Shown here in pieces: positions 54,644-64,000 of a DNA stretch of 64,000 bases. This stretch comes from Chaetoderma sp. LZ-2023a (lineage: Eukaryota > Mollusca > Caudofoveata > Chaetodermatida > Chaetodermatidae): assembly GCA_034401795.1 (NCBI GenBank), contig CM067367.1, positions 56,796,206 through 56,860,205 of the forward strand. Reading direction: 5' to 3'. The translations under genes and the position numbers were made by a program. A model generated the notes under the pieces. That model did not search any database and was not told where the DNA came from. It saw only the letters and a program-made list of their open reading frames with translations. Each line of letters begins with the position of its first letter. Within the stretch, counting starts at the first letter, position 1.

Positions 54644-56562
54644 CCGATGTTCAAATTGATTATTCACTCAAAATACACAATGCTACAATCTTAGCGATTA
54701 AAGATTTGAGTTTTCCGGCGATATTAGGTACAGACGTACTTAGCAATTTTGACAGTTATAATGTAAACTTTCGCTGAGAACAGTTGATACTGAATGACAC
54801 TGTAGTGCCTCTGGAAAGGAGATGTAAGGGTTTTCTTAAGTCTGCTGTATGTGTTCAATTAATTAGAGATTTCATAGTTCCCGCAAAATCTGAGACAATT
54901 ATAATAGCAGCTGCACATGATTTCAGAAATGATTTTCAAGACGTAATGTTTGAGCCAAAAAATCTCTACTTAAATCAAGGTATCCTTGCGTTTGAGTCTC
55001 ACATAGTTAAACATGATAGACGTAATTAAATACCTGTCTTGATGGTAAATAATGATATGGCTGAAAAAAGTTATGTTCAGGGACAGTGTTAGGGAAAGTT
55101 TCTCCGATTGAAGTACTTGTTTGCAATACTGTGGATAAGCGGTTTGCGCATACTCTAGGTCCTGCCAATATAGACCTTTCCAACAGCGATATTTCGGAAC
55201 AACAAAAATGTAAAATTAGGCAATTTACTTTCTGATTTTCGGCTAATTTTTGCTAATTGCGACAACAAGGTGGGCCACACCTCGCTAACTACTTTTGACA
55301 TACATACTACAAATAACTTGCCGGTTGCGTATAAATTGCGACGTACTCCATTTGGCCTTCGAGATGAAGTTAACCGGCAGTTGAAAGATATGGAGGCTCG
55401 AAATGTTATTGAAAGGTCAATTTTTCCATGATCGTCCCCAATCATGTTGGTTCCTAAACGTGATGGGACTCTACGATTTTGTGTTGATTTTCGCGGGCTT
55501 AATCAATCCACTGAAATTCCGATTTTTCCACTAGCTTCAATTCGAGTGTCTGGAAGCTCTACAAGGGTCTGTATTGTTTACCACGCTTGACCTCTATAGT
55601 GGATATTGGCAGGTGCCGATTACGCCTTGCGATCAGAAGAAAACTGCATTTACTACAGCAAATGGCCATTGGCAATTTAAGGTCATGCCTTTTGGCTTGA
55701 AAAACGCCCCGGCTGCATTTTCAAGACTATCGTTAAATATTTCCGAGGGGTTGCATGGAAATATCATTTCTTGTTATATGGATACCATTGTTGGTGGGAA
55801 GAATTTTGACCATCATGTTTCTCTCTTACTCTGTATTTGAGAGGTTGGTAACAGCAAATCTTACCGTAAAGTCCAAAAAGGTAGACATGTGCAAAAATGA
55901 AGTAAAGTTTTTAGGACATATTGTCTCAGCCAATGGTATACGGCCTGATCCAGAAAAGATTAAGGCCATAGCCAACCACAACTAAAGAATTGTGACAATT
56001 TTTAGGCCTTTGTACATATTATTCTGATTTCATTCCAAACTTACAAGTTCATGCAGCAGTTTTAAATTCGATAACAGGTAAAGCAGACTTTTGTTGGAAT
56101 GATGCTCGTGCAGCTGCGTTTAAAGATTTAAAGCAAGCCTTGTCATCAGATTGTATGTTGCATTTTCCTGATATGACTAGCAAATTTGAGGTCACCACTG
56201 ATGCGTCCGATACCGGTTTGGGTTGTGTGTTATCTCAGAGGGATCAGTTTGGGTTTAAACGGCCTGTGATGTTTGCTTCAAAAGCATTTGCTGGCAAAGA
56301 AATAAACTGGCATACCCGTGACAAAGAAGCGTTTGCCCTTATTTTCGGCCTACGGAAATTCAGATATTATTTGCTTGGGCGTCAATTTAGCTGGTACACA
56401 GATCATAAAGGGCTACAGTGGCTTAGGAATACTAAAGATCCATGGGGAAGGTATGCTAGGTGGCTGGAAGAGTTGTCAGAATTTGATTTTAATATTGAGT
56501 ACATACAAGGCCGTGAGAATCTTGTTGCAGATGCTTTATCCAGGACTGTTAATAGAGTCTAA
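54644..56562 (+). pseudogene. Gypsy reverse transcriptase and RNase H, broken (copy 2)
   Basis: As copy 1: TLDLYSGYWQVPI, FTTANGHWQFKVMPFGLKNAPAAFSRL, then CYMDT at the active site, so the second Asp of YxDD is replaced here by Thr where copy 1 has Ile. RNase H (56140-56562) is well preserved with TTDASDTGLGCVLSQ and NLVADALSR. Multiple stops and frameshifts. Confidence 0.85.
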
Positions 56563-56660
56563 TCTAAGAATTTAACGTTGGAACAATTTTGTCATGTGCA
56601 AATCAGTGATCCTGTCCTCATAAACATTTAGGAATTCATATTTCTTCGTCTGAAGCTGTA

Positions 56661-57295
56661 ATGAAATGGTTAGAATGGTGGGATTCATTGAGCTTGGCGA
56701 AGGGAACTGGCTTATTATTTGTGGAACACACTATAAATAAGCAAAGGGTCCGTCAATTGGTTGTACCAGATTCCTTAATCCCTGAAATGTTGCTTCAGGC
56801 ACATGATAACACTGGGCATATGGGATCGGAAAAGACTGAAAATTCACCTAAAACGATTTATTTTTGGGTAACAATAAAACAGGATGTGAAAAATTATTGT
56901 AAATCATGCCTTGCATGTCTGTGGTCAGTGGGACCTAACCATAAACCTCACGCTGAGTTGTGCAGGATGTCTCAACCTTCTGAGCCTTGGGAGGAAATTG
57001 CGATCGATTTAAAGGGCCCCATTGGTTGTAATCACACTCATTCTGGAAATAAATTTCTGCTTGTCGTTATAGACCTGCTTACCACGGCTGCCGAAATGGT
57101 TCCTATTAGGACAAAAGAGCTCAAACGGTAGGTGATGTGCTCGTTAGAAATGTTTTCTGTCGTCACGGAATACCGGTCTCAATCTTGACAGATCGCGGTT
57201 GTGAGTTTAACAATAATCAACTTGCAGGTCTGGCCCGAATTCTAGGTATTGACAAAAAGATGGTCAACCCCATGAGGCCCCAGTCCAATGGGGTT
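56661..57295 (+). pseudogene. Gypsy integrase, truncated by DIRS F2 (copy 2)
   Basis: HHCC domain and AIDLKG as in copy 1. A frameshift near 57115, then LTDRGCEF. The end reads MRPQSNGVL and the catalytic Glu codon is altered at the F2 junction. Confidence 0.82.
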
Positions 57296-57795
57296 CTATA
57301 ATGAAGAAAATTTCAATTTCCCTTTCCCCGAGATCTAACAATACTTACCATTCTATTACTTCTGATAACAAGCTAGGAAGCTAGCTGGCTCTAGGAATCT
57401 AGATTTAGTAAGCTTTACCGGCTCCTGGAACTACTAGCTACCATATTCATAAGTATGTTTTTATAGTGGTTAATAAAACTACAGACAAACCCACTAAAGG
57501 GGGGTCTGTTGGGGGTTGTTATTACACCACAAAAACATCTTGACCATTCAATCACTACTTGCTAAACCCGTAGATTTGGTCAGTGCCCTACTGTAAACAC
57601 TTGGTGGGTGGAGATTTGAGAATCCATAAGCAAGGATGAAAATCAAACAAAACATACCCAAATGGTAATAACATAACATAATGGTGCATCTTAATCAATC
57701 ACACATTGATTATCAAACAAAGGAAAACTTTAAACTTAAAGAAATAAATAAAAACCAAAGAAAGCCTCTCACCATTTCACGCAGATGCACCAGTC
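57296..57795 (-). other. F2 3' terminal non-coding region (copy 2)
   Basis: Same as 47721-48266. The outer end resembles E1/E2 termini (sense GAATGGTAAGTATT). No gene. Confidence 0.5.
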
Positions 57796-58861
57796 TTAAC
57801 GAAAATGGTGGGATATGCTTGGTAAATGGTCTTCAGCCTTTTTAGTTAAAATTGTGATATTTCTAAAAAAGGATGCTGCTGCACTCTGATCTTTTAAATA
57901 AAAGGAAGTAAAAGTAAACTCGGATTTCCATCCTGCGATTTCCATTACTTCATCTAAAGAACAGCCAGCGAAAAGAGCGAAAGAGGTAGCCATCCCTCCA
58001 ACATCATGAGCTTTAATGTGGGAAGGATTAATTTGATCAGGAGAAGCAATCTCATAACAAAGACGGATGATCGCACAAATCAATCTGGCAATAGCGGCCT
58101 TAGAGACTGGTCTAACTACCTCCTCTGCATATGGAACCCAGAAATGGGACGGATCGGATCTCTTAAAATCAGTACGACACTTGTAAACTTTTAAAGCTCT
58201 GACAGGACACCAAAATCTGTCAGATGGCGAAAAGGAAGTTAAAGATTTTAAGATAATCGTCGTAACTGGGTAACGGTTAGATTGAGTTTTCGATAAAAAA
58301 TCCCTTCTCGGATATAATACTAAACCATCCCCAGATTCTATAAACCTGTCCTTCTCGGCAGCAAAAGCATGAATTTTGGATCGTTTTCTAGCAGAAGCAG
58401 ACACAACCAGAAAAACAGTCTTAAAAGTGAAAAGTTTCAAGCTAATAGAAGAGATAGGTTCAAAATGATGTCCTGCCAAAACCTGAAGAACCAGAGCCAG
58501 ATTCCAGGAAGGCAAAGGTTTAGCTATTGGAGGACGAATATTGCCTAAATGTCTAATGAAAGCATTAAGAATCTTTGTATCTTTAACATCAGTATTCAAC
58601 AGGCACGGAAGCGAAGATGCCAAAGAAAATCTATAAACTCTGACAGTGTTAGCAGACAACTTTAAGGAGTCAGAGATAAGATAAAAAATCTAACACCTGG
58701 GAAATAGAAACAGAATCGGGCAAGAAACCTTGGTCTGCACACCATTCTCCAAAAATTTTAAGTCGACCCTTGTAAACTCTGCGGGTCGACTCCCTCCTGG
58801 CAGAATCAATAATCTCCTGAGATTTTGCGGAAAATTTAACCTCAGGGATCGCACACTCCAC
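57796..58861 (-). pseudogene. F2 tyrosine recombinase, broken (copy 2)
   Basis: Same N-terminal frame (58861-58670) and frameshift as copy 1. The catalytic part (58659-57796) again has ARKRSKIHAF and AHDVGGMATSFALF, lacking the HxxR Arg, and keeps AGWKSEFTFTSFYLKD. The C-terminus differs from copy 1 because of a 2-bp difference in an A-run near 57866. Confidence 0.85.
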
Positions 58862-60779
58862 ACAGACTGAAAATTCCTGGGTTTGGATGAAGACATGTGT
58901 CGCTCACTTGAGATAGAAGGTCTGGGGAGACTGGAAGAAGACGAGGGAAGTCTACCAGGAGATCGAGATCTACAAACCAAATCTGCTTTGACAAAAAGGA
59001 AGCTATCAGAAGAACTTCGCAGATCTGGTCCTTGACCTTCCTCAAGACCAAAGGAATCAGAATTGTTGGAGGAAACGCATAAGCGAATGTTCCTGTCCAG
59101 GACTGAGACAGGATGTCCACAGCCAACGCCTGATTGTCCGGAAAAGGAGACATGAAAGAGATCTGGGCATTCAGACAGGTCGCAAAAAGATCTACATGGG
59201 GACAATCCATGAGCATGAAGATCTCTCTGGCAACCGACCTCTTTAACTGCCACTCTGTGTGGGCGAACTTGTTGGGACGAGACAGTTGGTCTGCAAGAAA
59301 ATTCAGACTGCCTGGGGCATGAGAGGACACTAGAAAAATCTGATTCTTGCGGCACCACAAGAGGAGGTTCCATACTTCCAGACAAAGGAGGGATGACCTT
59401 GTACACCCCTGTCTGTTGATATAAGAGACCATTGTTGAATTGTCCGATCGAATCAAGACTTTGAGGCCTTTCACTCGATCCGACCATGAAAGGAGTCTTC
59501 TTGACAGCCCACAACTCCAGAATGTTCATGTGGGCTGAAGACTCCTCCAGGGACCAAAGGCCGGAAACAGACAGGGAATCCCAGACCGCTCCACATCCCT
59601 ATTGGGAAGCGTCTGTGAAGATAATCGCCTGTGGAGAGGACTTGACCAGAGGGACACCCAACAGAAGCAGAGAACGATCCTTCCAAAAATCTAGATGGGG
59701 ACTACGGTGTTCTTTGATTGGAATCTGATGGTAAATGGAGTGAACTCACTGTTTCCAAAGGGACATGAGGTACATTTGGAAAGGTCTTCTCATCAGTGCT
59801 GCCCAAGGAATGATACTCACGATGCTGACCATCAAGCCTATCACTCTGAGAAATAAATTGGCTCTGACCATGGAAGAGGAAGACAGAATTTCTATCGCCT
59901 CTAAGATGGCTTCTACTCTTAGGTCTGAAGGAAAAACTAGACCCAGCGGCAGATCGAAAGATATGCCTAGGTGGGTGAAAAGCTGTGAGGGAACTAAGCT
60001 TGACCTTTCAAGATTTAAGATCCAACCTAGGCTGCATGCCAGACTGCAGACCTCTGGAATTATTCTTGATAGAATTGAGGAAGACTCTGCTTTTACTAAC
60101 CAATCGTCTATAAACGTGAAGGTGAATAGAACGACGGTGTAAGATTCCTGCCACGGCTGACACTAGACGAGTGAAGAAGAAAGGGGCTGTGGTCAGGCCG
60201 AAGGGCATGGCTCGAAACTGCCATACCCGACCTTTGAAAGCGAATCTCATGAATTTTCGGAACGAAGGGTGGACGAGAACTTGGAAGTAGGCGTCTTTTA
60301 GGTCTATGGAAGAGGTCCACATGCCTGGACTCAGACTGGCGATAATCTGAGACAGTTTTCAGATTAATGATCGGATGCCATCCACCCGTCTTCTTGGGGA
60401 CAAGGAAAAGAGTTGAGTAGTAGCCCGGGTCTACTCTCCATAAGGGAACCTCTTCTATGGCCTTCTTTAAAATCATCAACTCCAATTCGTCCGCTAAGGC
60501 CCTCAGCTTCTCCGAGTTGGAAGGAACCGGAGTCCACTTGGGAAGGAGGGAAAGAGGAGGAGGATGAGACATCCAGGGAGGTGCATAACCCCAGCGGAGT
60601 TGATCTATAAGCCAGGAGTCCTGAACGAGGGTCTGCCAAGTCTCCCAGAACAGAGACAGGCGCCCTCCTACTGGCACGCTGGGAAAAAGGGATTGCACCG
60701 ATGGATCCAAAGGCAAGGGAAGAGGAAGGGATAAAACTGGGAAAAGAGGAAGGGATAGGCCTACCCGGGCTAAACCCAT
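58842..60779 (-). pseudogene. F2 reverse transcriptase-RNase H-MT-like polyprotein, broken (copy 2)
   Basis: RT N-terminal part (60779-60370): LLPKWTPVPSNSEKLRAL, GYYSTLFLVPKKTGGWHPI, INLK. After a frameshift: TSSIDLKDAYFQVLVHPSF, MRFAFKGRVWQFRAMPFG, TTAPFFFTRLVSAVAGIL. A small deletion at the YIDD box (near 60108) gives HVYRRL and shifts the frame, so the catalytic site is broken. RNase H and MT-like segments (59474-58842) match copy 1: RSDNSTMVSYINRQG, NFLADQLSRP, YAFPPTILIP. A 62-codon ORF on the opposite strand here is a shadow. Confidence 0.85.
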
Positions 60780-60978
60780 CCCTTCAAACTCTTACTCTGG
60801 TAACCTCTAAAGGGATGACCGCTAGAACTAGATCTAGGTCCACGGGAATAAGACTGGCCCCTTCTCGCCTGGGGAGGGGCCTGTCAAACTTGGGATCTAG
60901 GGCGATGTGAAGAAATGGCGTCAAATCGATCCTCCTCCGCGGATCGGGCTTGAGAAACAGAATGGTTGGAGTTGGTAA

Positions 60979-63950
60979 TTATCCTAGAAGGATAAGCGAC
61001 AAACTCATCAGGCCTGAGACTCTCTTTGCAGAAGGCTTCAAAACAGAAATCTGATCTCGAAGATCCCTAGCGGATCTAAGGCGGTCATATTCAACCCGAA
61101 GAATATTGGAAGAAGCTTGACCAAACACATCCTGGCCAAAGGGAGGAGCCGAAATAAGATTACTCCTAAGACTATTTGAAATATTAACTTCGGATAGCTT
61201 TCTAGTTCTTCTCTTAGAGGTAATCAAGCCTAACGATCTACAAACTGAGTTCAAAGACCCTCTAGAAACGTCGGCCAGAGAATGAAAAACCTCAGGAGGG
61301 ATCTGATGACCTCTCCCCTGAGCCCTAAGAACAGCTTCCGAAAGAAGAGCTAGAAAATTAGTGGATCTAATCTGTGCCCTACATACAGATTCCCATCTAA
61401 AACGGTCCGAAGAAGACTCAACCTTTGCAGAATCTTTCAAATTTGACAAAAGAAACTCCCAAGTGGGACCATTAAGAGACTAAGCAGAGGTCACTCTAAG
61501 AAAATCATCCTTAGGAATCTGAACTGGAGAATCTACCTCAGGAGAGCAAATTCCTTCGAATGAACCTCATTCACGTAAAAATCTAACATGTCGATAACCA
61601 AGTTATCGACTGGAAGAACACGAGGAGAACAAGAAGGATCAGATGAAGAAAGAGCGGACCCAAAAGAAGGAGGGTCAATCGAAAATTCATCTTGAAGAGG
61701 TAGACAGACAAGAAGCTATCTATTGATGAGTCGAGGACCAATCATCTGCAGAGGCTTTGATCAGGGAAAACCTCCTCAGATCCCTGGCCCTGACCGATCT
61801 AGGAATAGGATTAGCAGAAGAATGTAAGGGAGAAGAAGGAAGAGGGCAAGGCTCAGAAAGGTCAAGGAATCATAATTCCTTGAGGAGGAAGGAGAATCTA
61901 AACCTCTAGAATAAAGAGGAGCAGAGACAGACAAAGGTTCTGAAACTGAGGAAACCTGATCAGAAGGAATGAAATCAACATCATGTCTCTGACTAGAGGA
62001 TAAAGAATATGGATCTAAACCACTAGCAGAAAATCTAGAAGGAATAGAAAATCTAGCTGAAACAAAAGAACGATTGAGCGAGGAATCACAGACTACAGAA
62101 AACAAACAGAAGTCTAAACTGAAATCAAGAATTTGAAATTCTAGTTTTGGAGAAAGAAAGACACAATAGGATCTAGATGATCAAAAGATGAGGAAGAGGA
62201 TGAGAGAGGAGGAAGAGAAGAATTAGAAAGAACAGAGGAGGAAGAGGAAGAGAAGACATGGTTCGAGGAAACAAGATTAGGATGAACAGAAGGAAGGTGA
62301 GAAAAGCCTGGAGGAGGAGGGATAGCCAAAGACTGAAAAAGAGAGGAAGATTTGGAAACATGACTAGAGGAAAAATCTCTAGCAGACAGATCAGAAAGCG
62401 AAGAAGAGGAAGGAATAAAACTATCTCCCTTAACTGACGAGGAAGAATGAGGAGAAGGACCAGAAACAGATAAGGGAGCATGAGACAACACATCACGAAA
62501 GGAAGGAGGAGAAGAGACCACGGAAATAGACTGAGAGTGAGAGGAAGAATGATCAAAATCCTGACTAGCTAAAACCTGATCTGGAAGAACGCGAAAATGA
62601 TTTGAATCAGAACAAACAAAATTATTCTTATTATCCAAAATCAAATCCTGAGAAACCAAAGGCGCATTCGAAAAAAGCAACCTATTAGAAGAAGAATCTG
62701 AACGATTAGGCAACTCATAACCAGATGCGCCAAAAAAACTCCCGGAAGGAGAACCCGTAGATACTGATAAACTGGAAATGGAAGTAGGATGTTTAGCCGG
62801 ATCTAACTGACTCAGAAAAGCACCTCTCAAACCGGAAGTGGAAGCACTACTGCTGGAAGCGGAAACTGCCAAACCAGAACTGGAAACGGAAGTCGGATGT
62901 TTAGCCGGATCTAACAGACCCGGAAAAGCACCTCTCAGACCGGAAGCAGATACACTACTACCGGAAACGGAAGCGGAAAAACCGGAACTGGAAATGGCAG
63001 ACAGATGCTTGACCGGATCTAGCAGACCCGGAAAAGCACCTCCTAAACCGGAAACGGATGAGCCATTACCGGAAACGGATGAGCCGTTACCGGAAATGGA
63101 AGACGAAAAAGTCATATGATCATGAGACCCCGGATGTCCAGCCAAGCCAGAAACAATCACAGAGCTCATATCTGGATGCCCGGTCTAACCAGCCGCAATA
63201 CCAGATTTAGAACCCACTTGCCCGGACAAGCCAGGAGCAATAACGGGAGCAGACATAGAGATCGGAGATCTCTTAATATTACTAGCAATTGGAATAACAG
63301 AAAAATGAACCTTTGCATGGGATGAATGATCGGTAAATTCCGTCAACGACGCGACATGAGGGTAATGCCCAACCCTGTCTGAGACTTACCAGAAGTCATT
63401 TTAACAGACTTTTTCTTAGAATCTTTAAGCTTAGACTTCGGGGAATGCAATTCCTGCCTAGTCGTGAGGGACGTTGGTTTGCCCCATTTGCGAGTATACC
63501 CGCAAGACTTATGACTGTCGTCTGATTCAGACGAATCCTCTTTAGAAGCACAAATGGCAGAGGATATATGCTCATCAAGAGATTTTGTAAGCACATTCGC
63601 AAAGGACTCGAACCGAGCAAATAATGCCATAACGGCATGAGAATTCGATGAGGAAGATCCCCCTCCATTGATGGTGCAGACGAAACAGTGGAACTCGCAA
63701 ATGAGACTGACTTACATTTATCAGCAACAGAGGGGGAGTGATCGGAAGGCAAAATGGGTTTGATCATAAAATCTTTGTAAAAAGCTTTTGAAATAACCAA
63801 AGGCCAGCCCTTGCATATCCCACACATTTTTTGCGGAGTACAAGAGGTACACTTTAAACAGACGTGACCCCCAAAATCTTTTGCATGTTGACGATCGCAC
63901 ATGGTGGAAGTACACTTCACTCTCTCAGACGATAATACTGACTCCAAAAT
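60979..63950 (-). pseudogene. F2 gag-like protein, frameshifted
   Basis: The N-terminal part (63950-63396) has CTSTMC...GGHVCLKCTSC...CGICKGW, i.e. C-x4-C-x10-H-x-C-x2-C-x2-C-x5-C-x2-C-x2-W, the same spacing as E1/E2 apart from the first pair. A long Ser/Pro/Gly-rich middle (63169-61776) with a 36-residue tandem repeat follows. The C-terminal block (61449-60979) with QIPPEVFHSLADVSRGSLNS and APPFGQDVFGQASS aligns with the GPGLFGGE block of E1/E2 gag. No ATG is visible at the N-terminus (the frame there begins with TTG), so an upstream exon beyond the window is possible, as predicted for E1/E2. Confidence 0.75.
62787..63110 (-). repeat. 108-bp (36-residue) tandem repeat in F2 gag
   Basis: The word ggatgtttagccggatctaa or a variant occurs at 62787, 62895 and 63003, exactly 108 bp apart. 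The encoded unit contains GLRGAFPGLLDPAKHPTS followed by a Ser-rich linker. Confidence 0.9.
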
Positions 63951-64000
63951 TAAAATAAATAGGAGAATGAAGCAACAGCTCCAAGAAAACTAATAGAATT

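Larger units (their letters stand above)
52790..57295 (+). mobile_element. Ty3/gypsy-type LTR retrotransposon, broken (copy 2)
   Basis: Same structure and same lesions as 43258-47720: gag with the 71-bp duplication, protease cut by a SINE-like insertion, frameshifted RT-RNase H, and an integrase ended by F2 at about 57295. Point differences occur throughout, showing that the two copies are diverged alleles or duplicates. Confidence 0.85.
50775..59885. repeat. ~9-kb duplicated segment, copy 2 (starts at assembly gap)
   Basis: Counterpart of 41515-50274. The alignment offset grows from 9260 to 9611 through indels in copy 1. It includes a DIRS-like terminus remnant at 50775-50965, the 16-bp tandem repeat at 50986-51033 and a (GCGT)n run at 51611-51637. 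Confidence 0.95.
57296..64000 (-). mobile_element. DIRS-type element F2, nearly complete (copy 2, continues past window)
   Basis: Rightward on the plus strand: 3' terminus, recombinase (57796-58861), RNase H and RT (58842-60779), gag-like region (60979-63950). The 5' ITR is beyond 64000. It is a distinct family from E1/E2: proteins align domain by domain but with modest identity. All three coding regions carry frameshifts, so this copy is inactive. Confidence 0.85.

Overview
The window is eukaryotic DNA, almost certainly from a marine invertebrate. I favour a lophotrochozoan such as a mollusc, inferred from dispersed repeats opening with an 'acaagaggccc' type head, from CR1-like LINEs, and from several DIRS-type retrotransposons. 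I found no host gene, rRNA, tRNA or CRISPR array. Nearly everything is transposable element (TE) or tandem repeat, and there are two 500-N assembly gaps (23174-23673 and 50275-50774).

Layout. 1-2.7 kb: non-coding DNA between two copies of a 126-bp direct repeat. 2.7-15.5 kb: a graveyard of non-LTR retrotransposons (ORF1 fragments, three CR1-like fragments, two consecutive LINEs of one family) with associated minisatellites and a long hairpin. 15.5-22.3 kb: a decayed DIRS-type tyrosine-recombinase retrotransposon (element E1, + strand). 23.7-38.9 kb: an array of a 23-bp minisatellite that hosts three insertions: a related DIRS element with all ORFs open (E2, 26890-33917, - strand), a LINE fragment (34.6-37.3 kb, - strand) and a 209-bp MITE (37710-37918). 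38.9-41.3 kb: a 33-bp minisatellite, a long hairpin and a ~175-bp tandem repeat bearing nuclear-receptor-like palindromes. 41515-50274 and 50775-59885: two near-identical ~9-kb copies, each holding a broken Ty3/gypsy element interrupted by a SINE-like insertion and by a second DIRS family (F2, - strand). F2 continues from the second copy to the end of the window.

The best biology is in the DIRS elements. E2 has inverted terminal repeats, an internal complementary region that spells out the joined ends, a gag-like ORF, an RT-RNase H ORF and a tyrosine recombinase ORF. It sits in the minisatellite with no target duplication. E1 and E2 both show a short ATG exon, a GT..AG intron and an in-phase second exon that starts the gag-like protein. 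All three DIRS elements share a cysteine/histidine motif at the gag N-terminus with almost invariant spacing.

The 9-kb duplication ends exactly at the assembly gap on both sides, so it is more likely two unmerged haplotype contig ends than a real duplication. All clade names are by recognition of motifs; no database search was run.
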